64,000 nt of DNA from Herbaspirillum autotrophicum (GTDB lineage Bacteria > Pseudomonadota > Gammaproteobacteria > Burkholderiales > Burkholderiaceae_D): contig NZ_LFLS01000001.1 of NCBI RefSeq assembly GCF_001189915.1, positions 186,001-250,000 of the forward strand. The letters are read 5' to 3'. The position numbers and the translations under genes are program-made. The notes below the pieces were generated by a model. The model was not told where the DNA came from. It searched no databases and saw only the letters and a program-made list of their open reading frames with translations. Below, one piece after another: positions 1 to 9,654 of this stretch (positions are counted from its first letter, which is position 1; each line of letters starts with the position of its first letter).

Positions 1-765
1 GGTCATGACGGCGTGGTGTTGCACAGCAAGGATGGCGGATTGACCTGGGTCAAGCAACTCGATGGCCGCCAGGCGGCGGTGCAATTGATTGCGCATTTCC
101 AGAAAATGGCAGACGCCGGCGACGAAACCGGCAAGCGGTTGCTGGCTGAAATGAAGCTCAATTATGAAAGCGGCCCCGAGCAGGCGCTGCTCGATGTCTG
201 GTTTGAAGACGAGCAGCACGGTTTTGTATGCGGCTCTTTCGGTACCTTGCTGTTTACTGCGGACGGCGGCAAGAGCTGGCAATCCTGGATCGAAAAGATT
301 GACTATGAAACCCTGCTGCACCTCAATGCAATACGGGGTATCGGCAACGAGATTTTCATGGCGTCGGAGAAAGGCATCGTGTTTCGTCTGGACCGGAGCA
401 AGCAGCGCTTTGCCGCAGTTGAAACCGGCTATACCGGCAGCTTCTTCAGTCTGGCTGGCAGGGGTGACACCATCGTGGCGGCTGGTTTGCGCGGCTCTGC
501 TTACCGTTCCACGGATGCTGGAAAAAACTGGAGCCGGATCGATACCGGTCTGGCCGCGTCGGTCACGGGTGCTGCCACCGGCAGCGATGGCGCGCTGATG
601 CTGGTCAGTCAGAACGGCAGCCTGCTGTATGGCGACCTCGCCACGCAGCGTTTCACGACCATTCGCGTGCCGCGCCCGACGACGTTGTCCGGCATTGTGG
701 CAACCGGTGCGAAAAGTGCGGTAGTGGTGGGACTTAACGGTGTCCAGCAAGTGCAGTTGAAGTAG
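1..765 (+). CDS. YCF48/BNR-repeat-like protein, 5' truncated by window edge
   Basis: The reading frame is open from base 1, so the start lies upstream of the window; the first visible GTG/TTG codons are internal. Repeats of the Asp-box type (SKDGGLTW near the start, TADGGKSW, STDAGKNW) recur about every 40-90 residues, the signature of BNR/YCF48 beta-propeller proteins. Such proteins are often encoded immediately before MMPL-type RND exporters in catabolic clusters, sometimes with DUF1302/DUF1329 genes further upstream; whether those are present here cannot be seen. It is probably an envelope protein that works with the following exporter, which is inference from context. The stop is followed by 87 bases and then the RND gene in the same direction. 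Confidence 0.75.
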   Translation, partial: GHDGVVLHSKDGGLTWVKQLDGRQAAVQLIAHFQKMADAGDETGKRLLAEMKLNYESGPEQALLDVWFEDEQHGFVCGSFGTLLFTADGGKSWQSWIEKIDYETLLHLNAIRGIGNEIFMASEKGIVFRLDRSKQRFAAVETGYTGSFFSLAGRGDTIVAAGLRGSAYRSTDAGKNWSRIDTGLAASVTGAATGSDGALMLVSQNGSLLYGDLATQRFTTIRVPRPTTLSGIVATGAKSAVVVGLNGVQQVQLK

Positions 766-852
766 CGCACGGCGCGCATGAAAGGCCGTGCAGCAGGGCG
801 GTAGTGCAGCAATTGCTGCTCAATAACGAGATAACGAATACGGAGTACTGAA

Positions 853-3354
853 ATGGCATCATCCCACCGGGCGATTGATCTTCCCGTCATCACGGATCCG
901 GCCCAGTTCGACAGGAACAGCGGTTCCTGGCTTGAACGCTTCATTTTCAATCATCGGGCAGTGATGGTGCTGATTTGCCTGTTGATGACGACCTTTCTCG
1001 GCTGGCATGCCAGCAAGCTGCCTGTCAATGCCAGCTTCGAGAAGATGATCCCGAGTTCTCATCCCTATATCAAAAACTATTTTGACAACCGGCAGTCGCT
1101 GCGCGGCATGGGTAACTCGGTGCGCATCGCGGTGGAGAACACCAGCGGCGATATTTTTGACAAGGACTATCTGCTGGCATTGCAAAAGATCAATGACAAG
1201 ATAGCCTTGATGCCGGGTGTCGATCGCGCCTGGATGCGCAGTCTGTGGACCACCAGCCTGCGCTGGACCGAAATCACGGAAGAAGGATATCGTGGCGGCT
1301 CGGTCATGCCGGAGCGCTGGGACGGCAGTCCGGAGGCCATGCGTCAGTTGCAGATCAACATCGCGCGCGCGGGTATCGTCGGCAGTTTTGTCGCCGACAA
1401 CATGAAGTCGGCAGTGATCCTGGTGCCCTTGGTCGAGAAAGATCCGGAAACCGGAAAGCAACTGGACTACGCGGATTTTTCACGCCGGCTGGAGCGTGAG
1501 GTCCGCAGCATGGAAACCCCGCAGATCAAGGTGCATATCGTCGGCTTTGCCAAGCTGGTGGGCGACCTGATCGACGGCTTGTACGATGTCATGAAGTATT
1601 TCGGTCTGTCGGCCCTGATTGCTGCGGCATTCGTCTTTTTATATACCCGCTGTATCCGCAGCACCCTCCTGTTGGTTTTCAGCGCCGGACTCGGTGTGGT
1701 GTGGCTGCTCGGCCTGCTGCAACTGCTTGGCTATGTGCTGGATCCTTATTCGATTCTGGTGCCGTTCCTGATTTTCGCCATCGGCTTGTCGCACGGTGCG
1801 CAAAAGATGAATGGCATCATGCAGGACGTCGGCCGGGGCACGCATAAGTACGTTGCCGCGCGTTACACATTCCGGCGTCTGTTCATGGCGGGCCTGACGG
1901 CACTGCTGACCAACGTGGTCGGTTTTGCAGTCCTGATGATCATCGATATTCCGGCCATTCGTGAAATGGCCCAGACCACCAGCATTGGCGTGACGGTCTT
2001 GATTTTCACCAAGCTGATCCTGATCCCGGTCATGTTGTCTTATACCGGCGTCAGCGAAAAGGCGGCCCGGCGCAGTGTCCAGAATGAAGGCAAGGAAAGT
2101 GTGCGCGGCGTGTTCGGTGCGGTACGGCGTGGCTTGATTTCGCTGTGCGGCCGACGCAATGCGATTATCGTGATCTTGATTGCGGCCGGCCTGGCTTCGG
2201 TTGCGATGGTGGTGCGTCAGGATATCCAGATTGGCGACCTCAATGCCGGCGCGCCGGAATTGCGTCCCGATTCCAGGTACAACCGTGACAATGCATTCAT
2301 CGCCGCCAACTACGGCCTGTCGACCGATCAATTCGTGGTCATGATGAAAACCGCGCCCGGGGAGTGCTTCAATTTTTCCAACCTGGTGGAAGCAGACCGG
2401 CTGGGGGCGCAATTGCGTCAGCTCGATGGCGTGCAAACCACAGTATCGCTGGCCGATGGCGTCAGGCGCGGCACCTCGAGCCTGTTCGAGGGCAATCCGA
2501 AGTGGCAGGCGCTGTCGCGCAATACCACCAACCGCTCGCAGGCATTCGCCATCTTTCAGGGCGACCGTCCGGATCTGGCTGATCGCACCTGCGCGATTAC
2601 GCCATTGGTCGCCTATCTCAGCGACCACAAGGCGGCTACTCTGAACCGGGTGGTGCATGCTGTAGAAAACTTCAAAGAGGAACATGACGCGCCGGGACGC
2701 GAATTCCAGCTGGCGGCAGGTAATGCCGGGATCGAAGCGATTACCAATATCGTGGTCAAGAAGAGCTTTTGGACCATGCACTTTGTTTTGTATGGTGCAG
2801 TGATCCTGTTGTGTCTGGTGACCTTCCGCAGCTGGCGCGCTACCGTGGTGGCAATCGTTCCGCTGATGCTGACCTCGGTGCTGTGCGAGGCGCTGATGGT
2901 CTGGCTGGGGATCGGCATCAAGGTTGCCGTGTTGCCGGTAATCGCTGTCGGTGTCGGCGTCGGGGTTGACTACGCACTGTATCTGTTGAGCATACAACTG
3001 GCGGTTCAGCGCAGCGGCGCTACGCTGGTCGAAGCGTATACCCAGTCACTCGATTTCACCGGCAAGATCGTGGCGTTGGTCGGCCTGACCATGGCCGCCG
3101 GCGTCGGCACCTGGATCTGGTCACCGATCAAGTTCCAGGCCGACATGGGAATTCTGCTGACCTTCATGTTCCTGTGGAACATGATCGGTGCGTTGGTGCT
3201 GATTCCGCCGCTGTCGCATTTTCTGTTGCGCACCAAGGCGGACTTCAACGACACCGCCCGCGACATCGCAGCGGCAACTGCATCGGATGCGACGGCGCCG
3301 AAACCGAACCGTCAGGCAAGCGACGCCAGTCAGGCTCAGCCTGCGCAAGTCTGA
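853..3354 (+). CDS. RND superfamily (MMPL-type) transporter
   Basis: This is a predicted inner-membrane exporter of 833 residues. The topology is RND-like: one membrane segment near residues 35-55, a large periplasmic loop, a bundle of about five segments around 245-400, a second segment near 435, a second loop, and a second bundle around 640-800. The half-repeat is typical of MMPL/HAE3-type proteins of COG1033. A GGAG ribosome binding site lies 7 bases before the ATG. The C-terminal 30 residues are low-complexity and rich in Ala, Thr and Pro. No membrane-fusion protein or outer-membrane channel adjoins it, so it may move a hydrophobic substrate across or out of the inner membrane; the substrate is unknown. 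Confidence 0.85.
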   Translation: MASSHRAIDLPVITDPAQFDRNSGSWLERFIFNHRAVMVLICLLMTTFLGWHASKLPVNASFEKMIPSSHPYIKNYFDNRQSLRGMGNSVRIAVENTSGDIFDKDYLLALQKINDKIALMPGVDRAWMRSLWTTSLRWTEITEEGYRGGSVMPERWDGSPEAMRQLQINIARAGIVGSFVADNMKSAVILVPLVEKDPETGKQLDYADFSRRLEREVRSMETPQIKVHIVGFAKLVGDLIDGLYDVMKYFGLSALIAAAFVFLYTRCIRSTLLLVFSAGLGVVWLLGLLQLLGYVLDPYSILVPFLIFAIGLSHGAQKMNGIMQDVGRGTHKYVAARYTFRRLFMAGLTALLTNVVGFAVLMIIDIPAIREMAQTTSIGVTVLIFTKLILIPVMLSYTGVSEKAARRSVQNEGKESVRGVFGAVRRGLISLCGRRNAIIVILIAAGLASVAMVVRQDIQIGDLNAGAPELRPDSRYNRDNAFIAANYGLSTDQFVVMMKTAPGECFNFSNLVEADRLGAQLRQLDGVQTTVSLADGVRRGTSSLFEGNPKWQALSRNTTNRSQAFAIFQGDRPDLADRTCAITPLVAYLSDHKAATLNRVVHAVENFKEEHDAPGREFQLAAGNAGIEAITNIVVKKSFWTMHFVLYGAVILLCLVTFRSWRATVVAIVPLMLTSVLCEALMVWLGIGIKVAVLPVIAVGVGVGVDYALYLLSIQLAVQRSGATLVEAYTQSLDFTGKIVALVGLTMAAGVGTWIWSPIKFQADMGILLTFMFLWNMIGALVLIPPLSHFLLRTKADFNDTARDIAAATASDATAPKPNRQASDASQAQPAQV

Positions 3355-3375
3355 ATGCCAGTGGAACGGGTACAC

Positions 3376-4230
3376 ATGATGGAAGCGATTCATGAGCGCA
3401 TCTTTATCGGGTCCAGTAACAACCGGTTGGTGGCAGATGTCGGCGGCGTCCATGACGCACCGGCGGTCGTGTTACTGCACGGTGGCGGTCAGACACGGCA
3501 TTCGTGGGGACTGGCGCAGCAGGAGCTGATTCAGGCCGGCTATCGCGTGGTATCGGTCGACTCGCGCGGTCACGGCGAGTCGGACTGGATTGCCGATGGC
3601 GACTATTCGTTGCCGCGTCAGGTTGACGACGTGAAATCCATCGTGCGGGAGTTGGGCAAACCGACGGCGCTGGTGGGTGCCTCGCAGGGCGGCGTGATCT
3701 CGTTGCTGGCCTGTGGCGCCGATCCGCAACTGGCCCAGGCATTGGTGCTGGTAGACGTGGCGCCGCGCCTGGAGAGCGAAGGGGTAGAGCATATTCACCG
3801 CTTCATGACGTCGCATCTGCACGGCTTTGCCAGTATCGAAGAGGCGTGCGACGTAGTGGCCGGCTATACGCCAGCGCGGCCACGGCCTCGCAATCCGGAC
3901 GGACTGCGCAAGAATTTGCGCCTGAAACCTGACGGGCGCTGGTACTGGCATTGGGACCCGTCGATGTTCGATGGCGAACTCGGCCCCAAGGTAGCGCAAA
4001 TGAGTCAGCAAATGGAGCAAGCGGCGCGGCGCATCCGCATTCCGACATTGCTGGTGCGCGGTCAGCACAGCGATGTGATCAGCGATGCCGGCGCCAGTGA
4101 ACTGCAAGCCATGATGCCTCACCTCGAACTGGCTGACATCGCCGGCGCCGGCCACATGATCGCGGGTGATCGCAATGATGTCTTCAACCGCGCGATAGCC
4201 GGTTTTCTGCAACGTTATCTGCCGCAGTAG
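3376..4230 (+). CDS. alpha/beta hydrolase
   Basis: This is a 284-residue single-domain alpha/beta hydrolase. The oxyanion-hole motif HGGGQ starts near residue 35, the nucleophile elbow GASQGG places the Ser near 103, and the C-terminal GAGHMI supplies the catalytic His near 260. I chose the ATG at 3376 because a purine-rich stretch precedes it; an ATG at 3355, abutting the exporter stop, is also in frame and would add seven residues. Close linkage to the exporter suggests one operon. It could be a C-C bond hydrolase, esterase or thioesterase; nothing here fixes the substrate. A second, divergent member of the fold lies at 16934-17857. Confidence 0.82.
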   Translation: MMEAIHERIFIGSSNNRLVADVGGVHDAPAVVLLHGGGQTRHSWGLAQQELIQAGYRVVSVDSRGHGESDWIADGDYSLPRQVDDVKSIVRELGKPTALVGASQGGVISLLACGADPQLAQALVLVDVAPRLESEGVEHIHRFMTSHLHGFASIEEACDVVAGYTPARPRPRNPDGLRKNLRLKPDGRWYWHWDPSMFDGELGPKVAQMSQQMEQAARRIRIPTLLVRGQHSDVISDAGASELQAMMPHLELADIAGAGHMIAGDRNDVFNRAIAGFLQRYLPQ

Positions 4231-4364
4231 CAGCGCCGGCCCGCTGTTTCAGGGGCCAACAGATGTATCGGTTGTATCAGCAGTATCCGAATGCTTCCAA
4301 CAGGAAGCTGCACAATAAAATCACATAAGGCAGGCGCGCTCAAGAGGGCCTGCATGGAGACAAG

Positions 4365-5717
4365 ATGAAGCCAGACCAGCCGAGTGCCGACGGCGCAGCA
4401 ACCGCCGGCATCCACCAGCACCATACCGGGGCGCACAATCCACCGCTTGCAGACGAACACATTCCGGCGCGCAGTTGGTATGCGTTGCTGATCCTCACGC
4501 TGATCTACTCGATCCACTTTCTGGATCGCACCATGATTTCGATCATCGTCGAGCCGGTACGCAAGGAATTCCTGCTCAGTGACAGCCAGATTGGCTTGCT
4601 CACCGGCCTGGCGTATGGCGCCACGTTTGCACTGGCCGGAATTCCGCTGGGCATGATGATCGACCGTGTGCACCGGGTGCGTCTGCTGGCATCCATCGTC
4701 GCCATCTGGAGCGCCATGACTGCCTTGTCGGGCATCGCCTCCAGTTACGTGCAATTGCTGTTGGCGCGCATCGGCGTAGGTGCTGCCGAAGCCGGCGGAT
4801 CACCAGCCAGCCTGTCGCTGATCTCGGATCTGTTTCCGCAACGGCGGCGCTCGACGGCAGTCGGCATTTTCTTTTTGAGCACTGGCCTGGGCGCGGTCAT
4901 GAGCGTGGCCATCGGCGGTTATGTCACGGCCCATTACGGCTGGCGCGCCTCCATGCTGATCGCCGGTATTCCGGGGCTGCTGCTGGCGCTGGTGTTGGTA
5001 GTGACAGTGGCAGAACCAAGGCGCGGGGCAACCGAGGCGCAACCTCCCGCGCCGGGAAAGGCACCCGGTGCGCGCGACGCCGTACGCTACATCTGGAATA
5101 CCTCGCCAGTGCTGCACCTGATGATGGCAATGGCGCTCACCGCTGGTGGTGTGGCGGCGATGAATACCTGGATGCCGTCATTCCTGATGCGTTTTCACGG
5201 CATGAACGTCAAGGAAGCCGGCATGTCGCTGGCGCTGGCGGGCGGTATTTTTTCATCGCTGGGTTCGTTCATCGGCGGCTTTTTGTGCGACCGGGTAGCT
5301 CGGGTTCAGGCCCGCCGCCGCATGGATCTTGGCGTGGCGGTTTGCGTGCTGGCTACCGTGGCGGCGGTGGCGGGGCTGGCGATCTCGTCGAACTGGTCGG
5401 CGGTGGGCTTGATGGCGCTGAGCAACATGCTGTCGTTTGTTGTGTTCCCGGCGGTGTACGGCAGCGTGCTCGGCATCGTCATCACCACCATGCGCGGTAC
5501 TACTTCGGCCGCCATGCAGGTCTTGTCCAACCTGGTCGGCTACGGCATGGGACCACTGCTGGTGGGCATGCTGAGTGACGTCTATGGCGGCGAACAGTCG
5601 CTGCGCTACGCGATGATCACCATCATGTGCGTGTGCTACCCATGGGCGGCGCTACATCTGTGGCGGGCGGCGCGCATTTCGGCAGGCAAGAGCGCGCAGC
5701 GCGGATTGAACAACTAA
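4365..5717 (+). CDS. MFS transporter, probable organic acid uptake (paralogue of 10654-11961)
   Basis: This 450-residue major facilitator protein has 12 predicted membrane segments after a roughly 40-residue hydrophilic N-terminus. FLDRTM lies in segment 1 and the DRV..R motif follows segment 2. It is clearly paralogous to the carrier at 10654-11961: both share LTDSQIG/LSDSQIG, TGLAYGATFALAG and a near-identical C-terminal YGG-QSLRYAMIT stretch. A GGAG ribosome binding site precedes the ATG. It is followed 25 bases later by a BKACE gene and then an SDR, so uptake and metabolism are probably co-transcribed. The substrate is most likely a carboxylate of the local pathway, which is inferred only from context. 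Confidence 0.85.
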   Translation: MKPDQPSADGAATAGIHQHHTGAHNPPLADEHIPARSWYALLILTLIYSIHFLDRTMISIIVEPVRKEFLLSDSQIGLLTGLAYGATFALAGIPLGMMIDRVHRVRLLASIVAIWSAMTALSGIASSYVQLLLARIGVGAAEAGGSPASLSLISDLFPQRRRSTAVGIFFLSTGLGAVMSVAIGGYVTAHYGWRASMLIAGIPGLLLALVLVVTVAEPRRGATEAQPPAPGKAPGARDAVRYIWNTSPVLHLMMAMALTAGGVAAMNTWMPSFLMRFHGMNVKEAGMSLALAGGIFSSLGSFIGGFLCDRVARVQARRRMDLGVAVCVLATVAAVAGLAISSNWSAVGLMALSNMLSFVVFPAVYGSVLGIVITTMRGTTSAAMQVLSNLVGYGMGPLLVGMLSDVYGGEQSLRYAMITIMCVCYPWAALHLWRAARISAGKSAQRGLNN

Positions 5718-5742
5718 TATCAACAACGATTTGAGGGACATC

Positions 5743-6651
5743 ATGAAAAACAGTGCTGGCGATATGCCGCTGGTGATCGAGGCTTCCATTTGTCCATATC
5801 GCCATGCCGAACCGGTATGGGACGTCAATGGCATGATCAGCGAAGCGAAGGCCTGCCTGCAAGCAGGTGCTGCCATCGTTCATCATCATCATGACATGCG
5901 TTTCGACGAGCAGGAGTCGATCAGCGAGATGCTGACGCTGGGCAAATCGGTCAAGCAGGAATTTCCCGATGCGATTCTGTATCCTGACTTCTTGAAGGCG
6001 GCTACCGTCAGCGGCAAGATTGCCCACATCACGCCGTTGGCGCAAGCAGGGGTACTGGGCATGGTGCCGGTCGATCCCGGTCGCGCCAATTCGGGCCAGC
6101 TTGATGATAACGGCGCGCCGGTCGGCAACAACGTGGTGCAGTATTCGTTCGACGATGCCAACCAGACGCTGGAGCTGGCGCGCCAGGTCCGGGCGCCGCT
6201 GGCCATTGGCGTGTATGAATCGTATAACCTGCGCTGGGCGTTGGCGCAGGAAGCCATCGGCAAGCTGCCTGCCGGCACTATGGTCAAATTGTATTTCGGC
6301 GGTGAGTACAGCCTGATTCACATCGGCCGCCGCGCCTTGAATTTCGGCTTGCCGCTGACACGCGAATCGATTGATGCCTATCTGAAGATGATGGAAGGCA
6401 GCAAGCTGCCCTGGTGCGTGGGACTGATGGGCGATGCCTTGATGGATAGCCCGGTGGTGCGTTACGTGATCGAACGCGGCGGCCACTTGCGGGTGGGGAT
6501 CGAGGATGCAGCTTCGCGCTCATCGGCCGGCAATCGCGAAATGGTGGCGGCGGCGGTCGAGCTGGCACGGCAAGTGGGGCGACCAGTGGTGCAGGGCGCG
6601 GCAGCATGGGCGGCATTGGGGCGCAAGGCTACGGCGATGGCGCCGGCATGA
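5743..6651 (+). CDS. BKACE family enzyme (DUF849, 3-keto-5-aminohexanoate cleavage type), copy 1
   Basis: BKACE enzymes are metal-dependent aldolase-like enzymes that exchange a beta-keto acid with acetyl-CoA to give acetoacetate and a shorter acyl-CoA. The 302-residue protein has the family features: VIEASI near residue 11, a HHHHD cluster at 47-51 that contains the Zn-binding His pair, PVDPGR, and a C-terminal GGHLRVGIED. I chose the ATG at 5743, which has GAGGGA just upstream, over an in-frame TTG at 5731. The characterised members act on 3-keto-5-aminohexanoate or dehydrocarnitine, but the family is broad and the substrate here is unknown. A second copy lies at 9655-10596. Confidence 0.85.
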   Translation: MKNSAGDMPLVIEASICPYRHAEPVWDVNGMISEAKACLQAGAAIVHHHHDMRFDEQESISEMLTLGKSVKQEFPDAILYPDFLKAATVSGKIAHITPLAQAGVLGMVPVDPGRANSGQLDDNGAPVGNNVVQYSFDDANQTLELARQVRAPLAIGVYESYNLRWALAQEAIGKLPAGTMVKLYFGGEYSLIHIGRRALNFGLPLTRESIDAYLKMMEGSKLPWCVGLMGDALMDSPVVRYVIERGGHLRVGIEDAASRSSAGNREMVAAAVELARQVGRPVVQGAAAWAALGRKATAMAPA

Positions 6652-6682
6652 TTGATATTTGATATAGACCAAGGAGTGGTAA

Positions 6683-7480
6683 ATGCAGAACCTGTTTGAT
6701 CTACGCGGACGCGTGGCAGTGGTAACCGGAGCGGCTTCCGGTATCGGTCGGGAAACCGCCACCGTATTGGCCGGCATGGGGGCGCAGGTGTATGCGACCG
6801 ATCGTGACCTGGTTGGTGTGCAGGATCTGGTCGGTACGTTGCCGCATGAGGCGATAGCGATGCAATTGGACGTGACCGACAATCACCAGTGGCAGGCCCT
6901 GCTCGAGCTGGTGACGTCGCGCAGCGGCCGGCTTGATGTGCTGGTCAACAACGCCGGCATCATGGTCAAGCGCGGATTCCTGGAAACCACGATTGACGAG
7001 TTTCGCATGCAGCAGCGCGTGAACGTCGAAAGCGTGTTTTTCGGCATGCAGACGTTCATTCCGCTGATGGTCAAGACGGCCGCAGAGTTTGCGGCATTGC
7101 CGTCGATCATCAATATCTCGTCGATGTTCGGCCAGATCGTCGGACCGAGCTTTTCTGCCTACAGTGCTTCCAAAGGCGCAGTGCGGCTGATGTCCAAGGC
7201 CGTCGGCAACGAGTTTGCCAAGACCGGCCTGCGCGTCAATACCGTTCATCCGGGGGCGATTGCCACCAATCTGAGCGCCGGCTGGGAACCGTCCAGGGAT
7301 GCGCAGGGGAACGTGATTCCGATGGATGTTGCGAAGGCGGCAATGGAGCGCGCCATTCCCATGAACCGGATGGGCAACGTCAACGAAATCGCCGGCGCAA
7401 TTGCCTTCCTTGCCAGTGATGCTTCGCGCTACATGAATTGCAGTGAAGTCACGGTGGACGGGGGCTATAGCGCAATTTGA
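6683..7480 (+). CDS. short-chain dehydrogenase/reductase
   Basis: This is a 265-residue classical SDR. The nucleotide-binding TGAASGIG motif lies near residue 15, NNAG near 90, the catalytic YSASK near 165, and a C-terminal VDGGYSAI closes the domain. An AAGGAG ribosome binding site precedes the ATG at 6683. It ends the MFS-BKACE-SDR operon and a strong terminator follows within 30 bases. It probably oxidises a hydroxyacyl intermediate or a hydroxy acid to the keto form that BKACE uses; that pairing is inference from gene order. Confidence 0.85.
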   Translation: MQNLFDLRGRVAVVTGAASGIGRETATVLAGMGAQVYATDRDLVGVQDLVGTLPHEAIAMQLDVTDNHQWQALLELVTSRSGRLDVLVNNAGIMVKRGFLETTIDEFRMQQRVNVESVFFGMQTFIPLMVKTAAEFAALPSIINISSMFGQIVGPSFSAYSASKGAVRLMSKAVGNEFAKTGLRVNTVHPGAIATNLSAGWEPSRDAQGNVIPMDVAKAAMERAIPMNRMGNVNEIAGAIAFLASDASRYMNCSEVTVDGGYSAI

Positions 7481-7504
7481 GTTTTGTGCGGGAGTGGTAC
7501 AACG

Positions 7505-7534
7505 AAAAATGTCGGCATGCGCCGACATTTTTTT
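7505..7534 (+). terminator. Rho-independent terminator after the MFS-BKACE-SDR operon
   Basis: An 11-bp stem (AAAATGTCGGC paired with GCCGACATTTT) with a 4-base ATGC loop runs into a T tract. It lies 25 bases beyond the SDR stop and separates this operon from the convergent acyl-CoA ligase gene. Confidence 0.85.
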
Positions 7535-7612
7535 GTCCTGTCACTGTTGCCAGGTCATTGCAGTACCGTCGGCCAACAGTTGCCGGCGGCACTGATTTTC
7601 TCGCCGGCAATA

Positions 7613-9250
7613 TCAGCGTTTGCGGATTTGCAGACCTGATTTTTCCTGGTCCCAGGTGCTGCTGGTCACGCCTTCGTCGCGCAACTGATATTTCTGCACC
7701 CGTCCCACCGGATTACGCGGCAGGTCGGCACGAAACTCGATATAGCGCGGCACGGCAAAGTAGGGCAGTTGGTCTGCGCACCACAGGAACAAAGCTTCTT
7801 CCTTCAATACCGCGGCCGGCCGCAGCTTGACCGTGATCTTCAATTCATCTTCGCTCAGGTCTGACAGCACGGCGTGCGCAGCCGCATCTTCTACTTCCGG
7901 GTGGGTACGCAAGACATTTTCCACTTCCATGCTGGAAATGTTCTCGCCCTTGCGTCGCAGGTAATCCTTCTTGCGGTCGAGGAAGTAGAAGAAGCCTTCC
8001 TCATCAAACTTGCCGATGTCGCCGGTATGAAACCACTGGTTGCGCATGACCTTGAGGGTATCTTCGGGGCGCTTCCAGTAGCCTTCGAACATGATGTGCG
8101 GCATGCGCGGGCGGACAATGATTTCGCCGGCGGTGCCATCGGGCAGCTCGACATCATTGTCGTCGACGATGCGCACGTCGAAACATTCGGTGCGTTTGCC
8201 GGATGTCAGCGGCTTGTTCGGCTGATCGTACGGTTGCAGTGTGACCACCGAGCATTCGGTCAGACCGAAGCCGATGGCACGGGTGTATTTCAGGCCGAAA
8301 CGCTCTTTCCAGATGGCCTGGATTTCCGGTGGGAATGGGGCGCCCCAGGCGGCATGCAACTGACCTTTGCAATGCAGTGTTGATGGATTGTCTTCGGCTC
8401 GGGCAATCAATGTAAACATGGTACCCAGCAACGAGCAGTCGGTCGCTTTGGTGCGCTCGATCTCGGGCCAGAAATTCGATACCGAAAAACGCGGATAGAT
8501 CGAAACGCCGGCACCGACCAGCATGTTGCACAGGATGGTGGAGGACACCGCGTTGTAATGAAATAACGGCAACGGTGTCCAGGTGATCGTTTCGGCCGTG
8601 CGGTGGGTTCCTTTCAGCATCTGGCGCGCGAAGTTGCAGGCGTAGTTGTGGCTCACCATGCAACCCTTGGAAGGGCCGGTGGTGCCGCCGGTATAGATCA
8701 GCATCGCGAGGTCGCCGGGGCTGACCTGAACGTCTGGTTCAGCGCTGCTATCGTCGAGCAACTGCTCCCACGGCAACAGCGGATGGCTGAAATCCTTCAG
8801 GTCCGGGCGGTCGCCGCGATACACCAGGGTACGCAGTGCCGGCAGACGATCAGCAATGAGGGCGACGCGCTCGGCATAATCCTGTTCGGCCAGAATCAGT
8901 CCGGCGCTGGCATCACTGACCTGATGGCGCAGGAATTCGCCTTTCAATGCGGTATTGATCGGCACGCTGATGGCGCCGATCTTGTTGATGGCAAGCCAGA
9001 TGAATACGGCGTCCGATGAGTTGTCCAGCAGCGTGACGACAGTATCGCCCTTGTTGACGCCGAGGCGGCGCAAGCCGTTGGCCAGGCGGCAGGTCTTCTT
9101 GTTGGCTTCTTCATAAGTATAGGATTCACCAAGAAACTCGATGAACATGCGTTTGCCGTGGTTGGCCACTGCGCGCAGCAGCACCTGATTGATGGTGTCT
9201 TGCTGGCCCGCGCTCCAGGCGTTGATGTATTCCTTGTTCTCCTGCGTCAT
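7613..9250 (-). CDS. acyl-CoA synthetase (AMP-forming), copy 1
   Basis: This is a 545-residue member of the ANL superfamily. The P-loop-like YTGGTTGPSKG lies near residue 165, an adenine-binding GLTE region in the middle, and a C-terminal hinge reading DRKKDYLRRKGENIS; the conserved Arg and the C-terminal Lys region are present. It forms an acyl-adenylate and then an acyl-CoA from a carboxylic acid. The start at 9250 has AGGAG upstream; the longer open frame to 9439 would run through the operator centred at 9362, so it is unlikely. It is divergent from the second BKACE gene and is one of three acyl-CoA ligases in the island, which suggests several acid intermediates or substrates. Confidence 0.88.
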   Translation of the reverse strand: MTQENKEYINAWSAGQQDTINQVLLRAVANHGKRMFIEFLGESYTYEEANKKTCRLANGLRRLGVNKGDTVVTLLDNSSDAVFIWLAINKIGAISVPINTALKGEFLRHQVSDASAGLILAEQDYAERVALIADRLPALRTLVYRGDRPDLKDFSHPLLPWEQLLDDSSAEPDVQVSPGDLAMLIYTGGTTGPSKGCMVSHNYACNFARQMLKGTHRTAETITWTPLPLFHYNAVSSTILCNMLVGAGVSIYPRFSVSNFWPEIERTKATDCSLLGTMFTLIARAEDNPSTLHCKGQLHAAWGAPFPPEIQAIWKERFGLKYTRAIGFGLTECSVVTLQPYDQPNKPLTSGKRTECFDVRIVDDNDVELPDGTAGEIIVRPRMPHIMFEGYWKRPEDTLKVMRNQWFHTGDIGKFDEEGFFYFLDRKKDYLRRKGENISSMEVENVLRTHPEVEDAAAHAVLSDLSEDELKITVKLRPAAVLKEEALFLWCADQLPYFAVPRYIEFRADLPRNPVGRVQKYQLRDEGVTSSTWDQEKSGLQIRKR

Positions 9251-9348
9251 GCTGGTCTCCTCAGGGTTTTGATTTTCTCGATCTGCCCGCAACGGTTGCC
9301 GATACTCTGTGGCAGGGCGTGATCTGGGTGTTTTCAGAAAGCGATTTT

Positions 9349-9375
9349 TAATAACTGATACTTTAACAGTTATTA
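9349..9375. promoter_or_regulatory. island operator site A (27-bp palindrome)
   Basis: Perfect 9-bp arms TAATAACTG and CAGTTATTA flank a 9-base centre; with the inner bases the arms reach 12 bp with one mismatch. The centre at 9362 is 112 bases upstream of the acyl-CoA ligase start. It is the best-conserved copy of the motif repeated eleven times in this island. Confidence 0.8.
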
Positions 9376-9487
9376 GTGAAAAATGCATCTGCTCTTGCAA
9401 GCACCTGAGTGCCCTGAATGCTGCGTCGCGGCATCGCATAACGTTGATGCCAGCGTCTTGCTTCTTTCAATCGGCTGCGCTACAGTG

Positions 9488-9514
9488 AGTTAGCTGATTA
9501 AATGTCAGTTATTA
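9488..9514. promoter_or_regulatory. island operator site B
   Basis: The halves TTAGCTGA and TCAGTTATTA share the half-site register of site A (CTG and CAG separated by 9 bases). The centre at 9501 is 154 bases upstream of the BKACE copy 2 start. With site A it occupies the 404-base divergent region 9251-9654; no other structure was noticed in that region apart from the ribosome binding sites. Confidence 0.72.
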
Positions 9515-9654
9515 AAAATAAAACCAACGATGGGCGGTTGCGTAACAGGTTTCGGCTTGCCCCGGCAACAGGAGCACCGAGGCAATCGGTATCGCGCTAT
9601 GCTTTGGCAAACCGCCCCGCGAGACGTATCTTCAACTTTAAGGAAGGCGATAAA

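Noticed and set aside
1639-2997. 452-codon minus-strand open frame inside the RND gene
   Set aside because: Composition is rich in His, Gln and Asp with no family resemblance, and it lies wholly antisense to a convincing transporter.
5881-5893. HHHHD run in BKACE read as a tag or low-complexity artefact
   Set aside because: It is the conserved Zn-binding region and recurs at the same place in copy 2.
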